Source: Ligustrum vulgare
Taxonomy: Eukaryota > Streptophyta > Magnoliopsida > Lamiales > Oleaceae
Direction: 5' to 3'
Assembly: GCA_963555705.1 (NCBI GenBank)
Contig: OY743169.1
Coordinates: 11,160,014-11,224,013 of the forward strand
DNA length: 64,000 bases
Positions 1 to 11,526 of the stretch are shown here, one piece after another. Below the pieces are notes generated by a model. That model was given only the letters and a program-made list of their open reading frames with translations, was not told the origin of the DNA and searched no databases. Both the position numbers and the translations under genes were made by a program. The first letter of the stretch is position 1, and each line of letters opens with the position of its first letter.

Positions 1-928
1 GAAAGTAAATGATCGAATTTTATTTTCAAAGAATATTCTCTAACAACATCAAGTATAACATTAAATAAGTTGTTTGCGTTATGAGGAAATTCTAGAATTT
101 TAAAAGCAATAATTTTTTTATGCATAACCCAAAGTGGATCAATGTAGTGTGCAGTTGCAACAATATAACTTTTTTTTGTTAAAATACCTTCCCAAAGATC
201 GGAAGTAAAAGAAATAACACCACCATAGTTATTTAAATGGACTATTAATTGTTTCTTAGTTTTAAGATAATATTGTATTGTATCAGAACGTAGAGTGTTC
301 CGAGCAATACCTTGGTACTTGGGTTGAAGATAACGCTTGATGTATGTAACAAAGTACTTGTTGTCCACTATGCTTAGTGACAACTCCGCCCCCGCAACGA
401 ATTGAACCATCCCAGTTCGATTCTCTGCTTCGGAATACATCCAATTTGAAAGTGTTGTAGATCCTGCTCCATAACCACTAGCGGCCGATGAACCAAATTG
501 TAGTTGACTTTGATTCGGTTCAATGAACCCATGCTTGGGCTGACACTTGCGATAGTGATGGTTGAGGTGTGTAGTACCAATCCTCTTTGCCCATGCCAAT
601 TGTTGTGCACAATATTTGCACACAGCTTTAAATTCAGCTTCTCCAAATTTTTTCCACGTTGAGACTAATTTAAAGTGATCCTAACACTTTGAAGTTGGCT
701 TCTTACCTTTTCTTTTTCCTCTTGTATCGGGAATATCGGGATCATTTTGTAAGATACATCTGCATCTTCTTCAATATCGTCTAAATCGATTCGCTGATTT
801 AATGGATCTTCTTCAATATTGTCGGGAATTGGTACGTCGTTAAGACCAGAAAATTGATCGTCGAAATGAGCGTGAGATTGTGGTGTTGAGTCATCATGCT
901 CCCCAAATCCAGGTGGACCATCGAACAA
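1..928 (-). pseudogene. hAT transposase (zinc-finger BED, RICESLEEPER-like), N-terminal part, broken
   Basis: Minus-strand translation gives an acidic N-terminus (from the Met at 928), then a BED-type zinc finger around 540-660 (CKYC followed by the HLNHHYRKC block), then the start of the catalytic region with the hallmark TSDLWEG at about 185-205 and IDPLWVMHKKIIAFK at about 105-150. This order matches plant hAT transposases of the Ac/RICESLEEPER group. Breaks: the acidic N-terminus and the BED region are in different frames (shift near 730-760), and a TAG near 680 sits where a Trp is expected just before the finger. The C-terminal catalytic and dimerisation parts are outside the window. The family is clear; the exact subfamily is not. 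Confidence 0.85.
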
Positions 929-1298
929 TTCATTAACAAATATTCGGCAGCTGGAATCCGTTCATTTGTAGTATGTGATGTGGTGTGGTGAAAACTTGGA
1001 GTGGAAAAATTGAAATATAAAATGAAATATGTATAAATGTGTAATTGAGAGATGTAAATTAATGACTAATGACAAATTTTGAGTGTATATATTATATAAT
1101 AAGTATATTTGTAATGTAGAATAAGAATTGTAAAAAACAAAATAGAGTAAATGTAAATGTAAATGTATGTAGGACTTAGGAGGAGAGGAAGAGTATTGTA
1201 GTGAGTATTATGTTTACTTGTGTAGTTGTGTAGTGTGCAGAAATATCAAATATGTAGTGTATTTATAGACTTTAATAAGGGGAAAAAAAAAGTATTCT

Positions 1299-1363
1299 GT
1301 GACCAGAACGGTCACAAATATGTGACCGTTCTGGTCACTATAAAACCGTTGCATGCATGCAAC
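1299..1363. repeat. Nested perfect palindromes in hAT 5' non-coding region
   Basis: 1299-1316 and 1321-1338 are 18-bp perfect inverted arms with a 4-base loop. Each arm is itself an interrupted palindrome (GTGACC...GGTCAC). A second perfect 16-bp palindrome, GTTGCATGCATGCAAC, follows at 1348-1363. Lying inside the hAT element, these could be subterminal transposase-binding repeats or a cruciform; that role is inference. Confidence 0.75.
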
Positions 1364-1658
1364 ATATTTTTTTTATTTTTTATTTTTTATGTTTTTTGAC
1401 GATCGTTGGCACGAGCTGAGCTTGGCTCAACTCGTGGTTCAGCAATGGTGATTGGCTCGTGGTTGAGCTTGTGATTTTGACGAGCCGAGCCGCACTCCGC
1501 TCGTGTTTTCGTGAGCCGAGCCAACGAGCGGCTCGCCCGTTTGCCACCTCTAAGGTATATAGTATACATGTTACAAAACAAAAATAATTATTTTCTGTTA
1601 TTTTAATTTGTTAGTTTACATTATCCGAAGACGAACAATAATTTTAGTTTGAGGTATT

Positions 1659-2522
1659 TGATAAGTGTATTTTATACACTTATTTATATGTCTAAATTAG
1701 AATAAATTATTGTTGTTTTAGAATATGTACTATTTAATTTGTATCTATTTATCTACTTTTCAGAAAATATTCCAAAAGATGAAGAACGAATCACTTGATT
1801 AGAAAAATGCACAATTGGATGTTAATTGAAGCTTAATTGACCAATTAAAGGAGTTGAAAATTGAAAAGAGCAAATAGAGAAGATTTGAAAGTATATGGCT
1901 ATATTGTTGCAATTGAAAGTTGAAGGACTGAAGACCAAATTAAACATAAGGGATCAACTTGCAAATATCCAATGATTGATTTAGATCAAAAGAATATAAT
2001 TTGAGGATTTTTAGTAGTCAATTGGATGCAAGTAGAAGTAAAAAAGGAATGGAATGTGATAAAAATATTACCATAAAATTGATTCCAACCGCACAAGATT
2101 CTGGAAAGATTTCTAGTTGGACTTTGAGACCTAATTTTTGGGCAGTAAAAGTTCGAATTGGGAAATCCTATTTCAAGAAGAATTGTATCACTTTAAGTTA
2201 TCTTTCTAACGCAATTTGAATCACCTCAATCAGATAAAGGAATAGAAAGATATGGTCGAAATACTGAACGTTGTGCAGATACAAGAAAATACTAGCTCAG
2301 GTTTAAGGAATTTCTTTCCATGCTCGACTAGTTCTTTTCTCCAATTATAAATACAACATCTTGGCACGAAAATACAACCTTTGCCACTCCAAAGAAGGAA
2401 CCACAATTGAGAATTCAACATCAAATTCTTGGAGAATCAAGCATCGCAAAGAGGAGTGAATTGAAGATAATTGAAGAATCAAAACTTGGTGCAAGCGTTT
2501 CTTTCTTTATATTATTTTCAAT
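1659..2522 (+). repeat. Partial LTR (first ~860 bp), forward orientation
   Basis: Begins TGATAAGTGTATTTTATACA at 1659 and matches, base by base with scattered differences, the reverse complement of 3279-4140 and the first part of 36424-37240. It is therefore the 5' portion of the same LTR type. It ends near 2522 without the 3' part of the LTR. No gene is present; short open frames here are incidental. Confidence 0.7.
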
Positions 2523-2550
2523 CAAAAACTTGTTCACTAATATCTCATGG

Positions 2551-4140
2551 TGCAAAATATCCCCGAAAGTGTACGGGTCGTGAGAAGTAATAAAGTGGAC
2601 CTAGGAGTCCGGACTATCGTCTCACGGAGACTGTTATTAAATATCGAAATATGTTAGTTATAGACCTTAATTGAACAAACAAGAGAATTTGAGATTTTAA
2701 ATTAAAACTAAGAATATAAACTAAAGAAGTAAAATTGCGAAATTTTTTTATTTTTAAAAATGATTGTAATGTAGTTGGGATTCACGATTTCACCTAACAA
2801 ATTAAATCAATTCTAATTCCAGTTTTATTTCCTAAATATGCATTCGTTCGAATTCACTAATATATATTGAAATCCCTCTCTCGAGTTTAAATTAATTCTA
2901 ACTAAGTAAGTCAACCATGTATCTCTACAGAGGGTCTGAATATTCCTTATCTAGATGCATAACATATGAGAATTCATACACGACCGCAATAATAACAAAA
3001 GTATATTTTTATCTCTTGTTCAATTACCAAATTTATTACCACGTTCTAAGTTATTAACTCATCTCTAGCATTATGAAAATAACTCAATATATCATGAATT
3101 AGTGATCAAACAATTCAAGCATTAAAAACAATAATACATCAATACATGCAACGAATTCGTTAAAATAACGAAATTTGGAATCAAAATAATTAACTAGATT
3201 ACATCGTTCACCCCAACATTGAGATTAGTTGCACTTTCATTAATAAAGAACAAAAACAATAAAAATAAACATTCATTGAAAATAATATAAAGAAAGAAAC
3301 GTTTGCGTCAAGTTTTGATTCTTCAATTATTTTCAATTCAAGCTCATTTGCCATGCTTGATTCCCCAAGAATTTAACGTTGAATTCTTAATTGTGACTTG
3401 TTTTTTGGAGATGGAAAGGTTCTATTTTCGTGTCAAGATGTTGTATTTATTGCTGGAGAAGAGACCTAGTCGAGAAAGTAAAGAAATTCCTTAAACCCGC
3501 GCTAGTATTTTCTTGTATCTGCACACCGCTCAGTATTTAGACCATAACTTTTTATTCCCTTATCCGATTGAGGTGATTCAAATTGAGTTAGAAATATAAC
3601 TTAAAGGGCTACAATTCTTCTTGAAATAGGATTTTCCCAATTCGAAATTTTACTGCCCCAAAATTAGGTATCAAAAGTATGACTAGAAATCTGTCCAGAA
3701 TCCTGTGCTGTTGGAATCAATTTTATGGTAATATTCTTATCACATTCCATTCCTTTTTGACTTCTACTTGCATCCAATTGACTCCTAAAAATTCTCAAAG
3801 TGTATTCTCGTGATCCAAATCAATCATTGGATATTTGCAAGTTGGTCCCTTATGTTTAATTTACTCTTCAATCCTTCAACTTCCAATTACAACAATATAG
3901 CCCTATACTTTCAAATCTTCTCGATTTGCTCTTTTCAATTCTCAACTCCTTTAATTGGCCAATTAAGCTTCAATTAGCATCCAACTGTGCATTTTTCTCA
4001 TCAAATGATTCATTCTTCATTTTTTGAGATATTTTATGAAAAGTAGATAAATAGACACGAATTAAATAGTAAATATTATAAAACGACAATAATTTATTCT
4101 AGTGTAGACATATAAATAAGTGTAAAAAATACACTTGTTT
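2551..4140 (-). repeat. LTR (~1.59 kb), reverse orientation, facing the partial LTR
   Basis: On the minus strand this runs from about 4140 (mutated start, AAACAAGTGT in place of TGATAAGTGT) to ATATTTTGCA ending at 2551, giving TG...CA type limits. Both arms and the interior match the solo LTR at 36424-38968. Together with 1659-2522 it makes an inverted repeat with ~860-bp arms and a ~760-bp loop. No internal coding region is attached. The parent family is likely a Ty3/gypsy element with long LTRs, which is inference. Confidence 0.65.
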
Positions 4141-4269
4141 GACAGGAATTAAAAATTAGATTTTTATTAAATTTTGATAAAAATTAATGAAATATGTGGG
4201 TTAAGATTTAGGTCACATAAAATACGTAGTTGAAATTAATTGTTGATTTTGATTTATATTAAAGTTTTA

Positions 4270-4927
4270 GGGGTCGTTCTCTTTGGGTTTCGATTTTCAA
4301 TTTTTAGTTTTCTATTTTTGGTGTTAATTTTGATATTACTGAAAATATGTTCTCTTTGCGATTTTGAAAATCTAATTTCAAAAACAGGAAAATGCGTTTA
4401 CTTTGAAATTTTGAGAATCATTATTTATGTGACATTTTATATGTACAAAAATGGTTGATTTTTTAAATTACAATAATTTTTAACAATTAACAAAAATAAT
4501 AACAAAAATAACAACTTAATTATAAATTATTAACAATTAACAAAATTAATTATAAATTAACAACTAACAATTAACTTTATTTATTTTGTAATCCTGACTA
4601 ATAGATTTGATAATTCTGTTTGTAATCATTATTTTTGTTAATTTTGTTACACATTTTTTTTTTGTTAACTATGTTTTCAAATATTACAAAATTATATAAA
4701 ATTGAGTTAAAACATACAACAAATGCAATTAGCACAATGGATATTTTTTTAAAAATTCACGTTATTCTCATTTTTATCTTTTTCGCGTTTTGAACCAAAA
4801 ATATCCAAAATGACTTTTCTATGTTTTGAATTTCCTTTACAATTTTTTTTTCGTTTTTCGAAAATACATTTTCGAAAAAGGAAAAAAGAACACATTTTTG
4901 TTGTTTCAAAAAACTGAAAACAGGACC
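4270..4927. mobile_element. Non-autonomous PIF/Harbinger-like element, diverged relative
   Basis: Starts GGGGTCGTTCTCTTTGG and ends CTGAAAACAGGACC, flanked by TTA at 4267-4269 and 4928-4930. Interior tracts of TTTTCGAAAA and GTTCTCTTTG resemble the copies at 5179 and 8904. The terminal repeats match only loosely, so family membership is tentative. It contains no coding region. Confidence 0.5.
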
Positions 4928-5178
4928 TTAACCTTTTGTTTGGTAAAACTGTTTGATTTATAAACTAATTTATTTATAATTTTGAAGTAAAAAATAATGA
5001 TTAAAAATTAAAAGAAAAAATATGTATAATTAGAAAATAATTTTGAAAATTGTATAATTTGTAAACTGATTTATAAATCAATGTATTTTTATTTACCTAA
5101 ATGGATGTTTAGTTAAAATCTACACCTATTTGATCCTAAAACTCACAGTCAAAGTTTTTCTTTTCAATAAAAGCCTAA

Positions 5179-6047
5179 ACCCATGTTCTCTTTGCTGTTT
5201 TGAGGTCGTTTTCTGTTTTTATTTTCGAAAACGCTAAAAACGCGTTCTCTTTATCATTTTCGAAAACGCATTTTGGAAAACAAAAAAAAAAATTTGTACA
5301 CAAAACGGAAAACGTCCGAAACATCGTTTTGGGCATTTTGTGTGTATTTCGACAAAAAATGTCCAAAACGCGGAAAACGCGTTTTGGGAATTTTTTTTTT
5401 TTTTTTTTAAAGAATTATCTTAACTTAGAACTAAGCTTAATATAAAGTTTTTATTTTTTTATTATTTTTTTTAGAATTATCCTAACTTGGAACTAAGTCT
5501 AAATAAAGAATTTTTTTTTTTTTTTGAGAATTATCCTAACTTGGAACTTAGTTTAAATATAGTTTTATTTAATTCAATATCAACATTACAAAAAAAAAAA
5601 AAAAAAAATTAAATGAGAATTCTTGTTGTTATATTTCAAAAAATGTAATGATAAATGAACTCTGATGGTTTTGAAAGAACTTACATTTTCTGGATTTTAA
5701 TAAAAGTAGAGCTTTCTCAAGTCCCGAACATGACCAAGTTGTGTTAATATAGACTTTTAATGCTCACATTAGTGTGTTGCATGTAACCATATTTTTAGTG
5801 TATTGTGAAAGGAAATTTGAGTTGAAGTTGGTAGTATTCTGCAAGCAAATTAATTAAAAATAGTTTAAATAGTGTTCTGCAAAATTTCAAACAGAACGTG
5901 TTTTCCAACTTTTCATTTTCAAAAACAGTTTTCAGAAATGACAAACCAAACGTGTTTTCAGCAAATTTGAAAATAAAAATGAAAACACAAAACACAAAAC
6001 ATTTTCGAAAATGAAAATACAAAATAAAATACAAACAGAACGCTACC
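5179..6047. mobile_element. PIF/Harbinger-like non-autonomous element, copy A (869 bp)
   Basis: Left end ACCCATGTTCTCTTTGC and right end CAAACAGAACGCTACC are imperfect terminal inverted repeats, flanked by TAA at 5176-5178 and 6048-6050. A 3-bp TWA target duplication is the PIF/Harbinger signature. The left ~220 bp are nearly identical to 8904-9120 and the right ~170 bp to 10130-10296, 33560-33724 and 45190-45351. Open frames inside are artefacts of GAAAAC-rich repeats. Confidence 0.7.
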
Positions 6048-6295
6048 TAAATATTTGACTGCAGGAACCAATCAAAGAAGCCGAGTCAACGTAAATCAGA
6101 TATGCCACCTAATAGGCTAATATGCAGTTAAGGTGAAACGGTCGGTGCGCCTTGCACAGCAATTAGACTACTCACATGAAAGAATCCACGTACAATAAAA
6201 TATTTGCAGATCCCTACCAGTTGAGAAATTTGTTATCTGAATTATCGTCATTATTTATACAAGTAGCTTATTCCTTTTTTATTACTACTCCTCCG

Positions 6296-6702
6296 TTTTT
6301 AAAATCATATATTTGGTTTATAAATTAAATTATAAATTATATAATTTCTTAAATCACTTTTTAATCATATATTTTCCTTCTTCACTTTTTAACAAGATAT
6401 TTTATCTAAAATATATAAATAAATCAATTTATAATACAAGCCAAGCTGTCGAACAGATCCAAACCATTAACAAAATAAATGGCGGCACTAAAAAACTTAA
6501 AGCAACGTTTGGTAAATGTTATTTTTTTGATTTATAAATCAGTTTGGTAAATGTCATTTTTTTGATTTATAAATCACAAAATTTCTCAAACCATTTTTTA
6601 ACCTCACACTTCTCTTTCTTCAATTTCAACCACTATTTTTTACCTTAAAATCATAAATAAATTAATTTATAAACCAAACAGTGTTGCCAAACGGAGGTGA
6701 TG
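6296..6702. repeat. Two head-to-tail copies of an abundant MITE (family M1)
   Basis: Both carry the same core: TTATAAA, then CACAATTTCTCAAA, CACTTTTTAAC, TCTCT...TTCAATTTTCAAC, and AAATAAATCAATTTATAA. The copies are about 6296-6440 and 6500-6702, the latter ending AGTGTTGCCAAACGGAGG. Relatives occur at about 7300-7430, 37244-37412, 40855-41015, 41380-41665, 51793-52115 and 53150-53310 and, reversed, at 56370-56710 and 57300-57430. Confidence 0.6.
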
Positions 6703-6770
6703 AAATATTATTAACCACAATAGTCTTTTGACTAAGTGCAACAACCTACAAAGATATGTGATTCTGCATA

Positions 6771-6924
6771 GAATTATGTAGTTCTATCACCTAAAATTTG
6801 TCACAGTGGGTGTCACACCCTCACATGATTATGTGTGGGACTGTCCTCATAATGAGGGACCCCACCTCCTATGTGAGGGGGTGGCACCCAGTATGACACG
6901 ACGTGTGGTAGAATAACATTACTC
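6771..6924. mobile_element. Mutator-like MITE (154 bp), family M2, 9-bp TSD
   Basis: Terminal repeats GAATTATGTAGTTCTATCAC and, reversed, GAGTAATGTTATTCTACCAC (15 of 20 identical). Perfect 9-bp target duplication TTCTGCATA at 6762-6770 and 6925-6933. Non-coding, with a GC-richer stem-like centre. A sister copy lies at 32658-32812. Confidence 0.8.
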
Positions 6925-6933
6925 TTCTGCATA

Positions 6934-7900
6934 TCTATTATCGACCATGCTATTATTGATGTATTGTCCATAAATTCAATTTAACGTAATTTGTTATCAT
7001 TAATTACGAACTACTTATATTTAAATTATTATTTAAAATAAAATAGTATTCGAAAATTTATATTTTAAATTATATAAATTATATTTTCTTAATCACTACA
7101 AAATAATAAGCCTCTATTTTGTACCAATTAAGATCTAATTAAAGTCAACAATTAATCATAACTATATATTTGATGATATTCATAACTTTTGAACAATACA
7201 TTTTATGAATTTTATCAAAATTTCTTAAAATTTTAATTTTAATCTTTGTCAAATGGGGCTATATTTATTTTCAAGAGATGAAGTAAAATTTTATACACCA
7301 TTCTTTTACGCAATTATTATAATTTATAAGCATAATTTTTCAAACTAATTTTTGACCACACGTATTTTCTCTTTCCAATTTTCAACCACACATCTTACTT
7401 AAAAAACAAAAAATAAAATTCTGACATCAATGCTGCCGAACCTTCCGTATTTTCACGTTGACATATTTCGTTCCTATCATGAGCTTACAGAGCTGACAAT
7501 TATATACAGTGGGACCCACAAAGAAGATTGACTATTCTATTGGTTTCTGTTAGGCCAGGCTTGATGATCATGGATGACGGGTGCATTGAAGCGTGGGAAC
7601 ATTATGTAAGGGGCACGTGGAGAATGTGATTTTGTAACCCTTTTTATTACGTGAGGTTTAGAGATGAAACAGCTGTAATCCTGACTTGCAACATCAACAT
7701 AAGCCGTTTGTGATAACGATTATTTATAGTATTAAAGTCAACTATTAAGAGCATTAACTACGTATTTTATAAAATTCATAATTTTTTAATTAAATATTTA
7801 ATCAATTTTTATAATCAATGTATATCTCTAAAAATGAGCATATATAATTGATAACGACGAAAGTATATAAAATCTCGTGTCATTTAAAAATATTCAATCA
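6934..7900. other. Intergenic AT-rich stretch
   Basis: No gene is recognised. It holds one degenerate M1-type MITE at about 7300-7430; the remainder is unique-looking AT-rich sequence. Confidence 0.5.
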
Positions 7901-8082
7901 AGAGTAATTTTAAAGAGACATTTTTAATTGATATTTTTAAGTGATATTGTGACATGTCGCACTTACATTGGGTGGTGAAAAAATAAGTGATGTGATAGTT
8001 ATTTACACTATCCAATACATATTCAACATGTCACAATATCACTTAATAATGTCAATTTAAAATGTCTTCCTAAAATTATTCT
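7901..8082. mobile_element. MITE (182 bp), family M3
   Basis: Long terminal repeats: AGAGTAATTTTAAAGAGACA at the left and, reversed, AGAATAATTTTAGGAAGACA at the right. The interior is palindromic around CATGTCACAATATCACTT. Related copies are 10321-10498 and a decayed one at 46255-46430. No convincing target duplication remains. Confidence 0.65.
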
Positions 8083-8094
8083 TTCCATTATGTT

Positions 8095-8903
8095 GGGATT
8101 CAAGGATATTATAAAATACAACGTTAGAATTGAGATTTCCAATAATTGAACTCACCCCCTTTAACAATGGTTATTTAACACTAATTATTATGTTTTGCAT
8201 AGATATATTGACTTTAGAACTTACTTAAAATTAATTAATACTCACTAATGGGTTTATTTTAAATTCTTTCAACCATTACTAATCAAGATTTCAAGTTTAG
8301 GACTCACTAATAAAAATAGAGTCTTCCCATTTTAAACTATGAAAATTTTAAATTAAATTAATACAAAGAGGTGGACAAAAGAACCCATCGACCAAAATAA
8401 AATTGACCGGTTCAATTCTTCTTACATTTTAAAGGATCGTCTTTCCTAGAATCAAGAATCGATTGTAAAATAATCAATTGACAATTGCTATCATTATCCC
8501 ACACCAGTTCGATTTGTGTCTCAAAAAAATGTCAAAGATAAAATTAGGTTAAGCACGTAAGCTCCCGTTTGATAGAGATTAAAATTAATTTTTTAGCGAA
8601 TTTTGATAAAAGCGGATGAGATTTGTGGTCAAAAAGTTGTGAAACTTATGAAATATGTTATTATGATTAATTATTGATTTTGACTTTGATAACAATCTAG
8701 TTTATAATGTAGATCAAACAAAGGCTAAATTGCATAAATTCACGATAATGATGGCATTTGAAATTAACAATATCAAAGAATGATGATGATCAAATGAGAT
8801 AAGAAGATCCAAAAATCTTAGAGTCAACAAATTTAAATAGAAAGATAACCCAACAAGATGGGAAGAGCAGAGTCCTACGTAAATTAGAGTTGTTAGTTTA
8901 TTA
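8095..8903. other. Diverged repeat and unrecognised AT-rich DNA
   Basis: 8095-8345 is related to the host sequence split by insertions at 16850-16928 plus 24608-24870: shared phrases include TTGGGATTCAA, GAACTCACCCC, TTTCAACCATTA and AGATTTCAAGTTTAGGA. It is an old dispersed repeat. The rest, 8346-8903, shows no gene. Confidence 0.5.
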
Positions 8904-9108
8904 GCCCCTGTTCTGTTTGCTATTTTGAGGTCGTTTTCTGTTTTTATTTTCGAAAACGCTAAAAACGCGTTCTCTTTACCATTTTCGAAAACGCATTTTG
9001 GAAAACAAAAAAAAAAATTGTACACAAAACGGAAAACGCCCGAAACATCGTTTTGGGCGTTTTGTGTGTATTTCGACAAAAAATGTCCAAAACGCGGAAA
9101 ACGCGTTT

Positions 9109-9153
<45 letters not shown>

Positions 9154-10296
9154 GAATTATCTTAACTTAGAACTAAGCTTAATATAAAGTTTTTATTTTT
9201 TTATTATTTTTTTAGAATTATCCTAGTTTGGAACTAAGCCTAAATAAATATTAATTTTTTTTTTTTTTTGAGAATTATTCTAACTTGGAACTAAGCTTAA
9301 ATAAAGTTTTATTAAATTCAATATCAACATTACAAAAAAAAATTAAATGAGAATTCTTATTATTATATTTCAAAAAATGCACCAAACTGCATGGAATCGA
9401 AATGTACCAAACACGCAAAACTCTACTAAACAAAGCTAAATCTACCAAAAAAGAGCAAAATTTCACCAAGATGCCTAATCTAATACCAAAAGCGCGATAT
9501 GTACCAAATTGTGAGATGTTTCAAATTGTGCCCAAGAAATTTACCAAAATGCGCAAATAGCTCTAAAATTTACGAAAACAATGTCAATTGTATTGTGCTA
9601 ACCAAGATGTGTGAAATGTTAAAAAATGCTTCAAAATGTACTAAAATACACTATATATACCAGAATTCACCAAAATATACAAAATGCATGATATCGACCA
9701 AAATGCGCAAATCGTACCAGTGTGCGAATGTACCAAAATACAAGAAAACAAACCAAGTTAAATGAAATTTATCAAAATGCACAAAAATCTACTAAAATTC
9801 TAGAAATGTACCACATGAGAATTGTAGCAGGCAAGACCTATGATTAATCCTAGAAATGTGCCTGAATCAAATGTGGACTGATTACTCCACAAGGTCAAGA
9901 TGACTTTTAAATTTATTTTGTTTAATCAAACTCTGTATGAGTAATTAGAGTTACATGTATTATGGAAGTAATTTGGACTTGAATATTATGTTATTAATTT
10001 CTTATAATATTTTTTTGGAGTTGAACATTAATGACATTATTATTTGGTCCAAAAAAAAGTTAAACAATATATATTGTTTAATATAATTCAGAAGCAAATT
10101 CATTGAAAATAGTATAAGTTGTATTCTGCAAAATTTCAAACAGAACGTGTTTTCCAGCTTTTCATTTTCAAAAACAGTTTTCAGAAATGACAAACAGAAC
10201 ACGTTTTCAGCAACATTGAAAATAAAAATAAAAACAGAAAATACAAAACATTTTCCAAAATGAAAATACAAAATAAAATACAAACAGAACGCCACC
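8904..10296. mobile_element. PIF/Harbinger-like non-autonomous element, copy B (1393 bp)
   Basis: Left end GCCCCTGTTCTGTTTGC, right end CAAACAGAACGCCACC, flanked by TTA at 8901-8903 and 10297-10299. Same family as 5179-6047 but about 520 bp longer, mostly because of an interior degenerate minisatellite (9375-9815). It contains a 37-bp poly-T run at 9114-9150. No transposase is encoded. Confidence 0.75.
9375..9815. repeat. Degenerate minisatellite inside copy B
   Basis: Irregular repetition of phrases such as ACCAAAATGCGCAAAT and GTACCAAATTGTG, with roughly 12-30-bp spacing, over about 440 bp. It is absent from copy A. An open frame of about 88 codons on the plus strand here only reflects the repeat and is not a gene. 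Confidence 0.55.
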
Positions 10297-10320
10297 TTAG
10301 TTTTTGATGTTATCTTTTGT

Positions 10321-10498
10321 GAGTAATTCTAGAAAAATATTTTTAATTGACATTTTAAGTGACATTATGATATGACATACATACATTGAGTGGTGTAAAT
10401 AACCACCTCACAACTTATTTTTTATCACCCAATATACGTGCATCATGTCACAATATCACTTAAAAATATCGATTAAAAATATCTCACTAAAATTACTC
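10321..10498. mobile_element. MITE (178 bp), family M3, near-perfect 10-bp TSD
   Basis: Ends GAGTAATTCTAGAAAAA and, reversed, GAGTAATTTTAGTGAGA. Flanks TATCTTTTGT (10311-10320) and TATCTTTTAT (10499-10508) match at 9 of 10 positions, consistent with a Mutator-type target duplication. It sits 24 bp to the right of copy B. Confidence 0.65.
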
Positions 10499-10508
10499 TA
10501 TCTTTTAT

Positions 10509-10786
10509 TTGTATAAAACTATATATAGAAGTTGTAAAGAGTTGTTACTCCTATCCTAGCCGTTGGCAACTCTTCTCTTCTCTTTTACAACAACACAACT
10601 CTTCTCTTTTACCAAGATTTTCACTATCCTAGCATTTGGCAACTTTAATTCACTCAAACTCTCCTACACACAGCAATATGATTCTCACTCATCTCACACA
10701 ATTATCTTTCACCAAATACATCATACCAAATGGCAAATAGAGAGTACAAATCAAGATCATTTCCGCACAAAATCCAAACAACACCC

Positions 10787-10820
<34 letters not shown>

Positions 10821-11526
10821 CGAAATTAACGAATGAATTCATTGCCTGGAAAATGTTATTAGATTTAGAAATGGTCAATAATAAAAACACATATATCACC
10901 TAGATATAATAACAATAACTAATAGATTTAGAAAATGGTCAATAATAAAAACACATATCACCCAATATAATAACAATAATTAATAAATTCTAAGGATGTT
11001 CATTGGTCTGTAATAAATCTCGTAGTGCCTAAATAAAATAACATTAATTAAATCTTTGTTTGGTAAAGTTTTGTTTAAATTTTTTTTGGTTTATAAATAA
11101 TAATGTGACAATATCTCATTGATTTTTTTTTTTTTTTTGAAAAATCAATTCCTACTGGTTAAATATTCCCATCGTTGACTTAAAAAAAAACAACGAAATA
11201 TTGTTACATTGTGATTTATAAAGAAAATTTATGAACAAACTTTTAACAAAAGTCAAAAGAGGCTAATAGATTTTAAAGATGGTCAATAATAAAAACTCAT
11301 ATCACCTAATCCCGTAAATATAATAAAAATGATTAAGGAAATTTTTTTTATTACAATAATTAAAGAATTCTAAAAATAATATAATCGCGAAAAGTTGAAA
11401 TGTTGTCCAGATTAGAGAAAAACTAGTTGTCAAGTTGTTTGGGTCAAGACCATCAACTAGTTAATAAATGTATACCAAACTTTAAGTTTTCAACCTTACT
11501 TTAATGAGACACATCCCGCGATTTAC
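10509..11526. other. Intergenic, repeat-derived
   Basis: A poly-A run at about 10787-10814, two imperfect direct repeats of a phrase containing AATGGTCAATAATAAAAACAC (near 10870, 10930 and 11280), and MITE-like sequence near 11050-11270. No gene is recognised. Confidence 0.4.

Larger units (their letters stand above)
1..1552 (-). mobile_element. hAT (Ac-like) DNA transposon, 5' part, cut by window edge
   Basis: The element reads on the minus strand from a terminal sequence at 1535-1552 (minus strand TAGAGGTGGCAAACGGGC, typical of plant hAT ends) through a GAGCC-rich subterminal region (about 1400-1534) and a non-coding stretch into a decayed transposase. The flanking 8 bases 1553-1560 (AGGTATAT) would be the target duplication, but the other end lies outside the window, so this cannot be confirmed. 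The coding region carries a nonsense codon and a frameshift, so the copy is not autonomous. Confidence 0.8.

Noticed and set aside
5175..5445. Open frames with FSVFIFENAKNAFS-like repeats (also at 8714-9170)
   Set aside because: They fall in the palindromic GAAAAC-rich ends of non-autonomous elements and appear on both strands.
9499..9765. 88-codon open frame
   Set aside because: It reflects the minisatellite unit (Lys/Tyr/Cys periodicity), with no domain or gene context.
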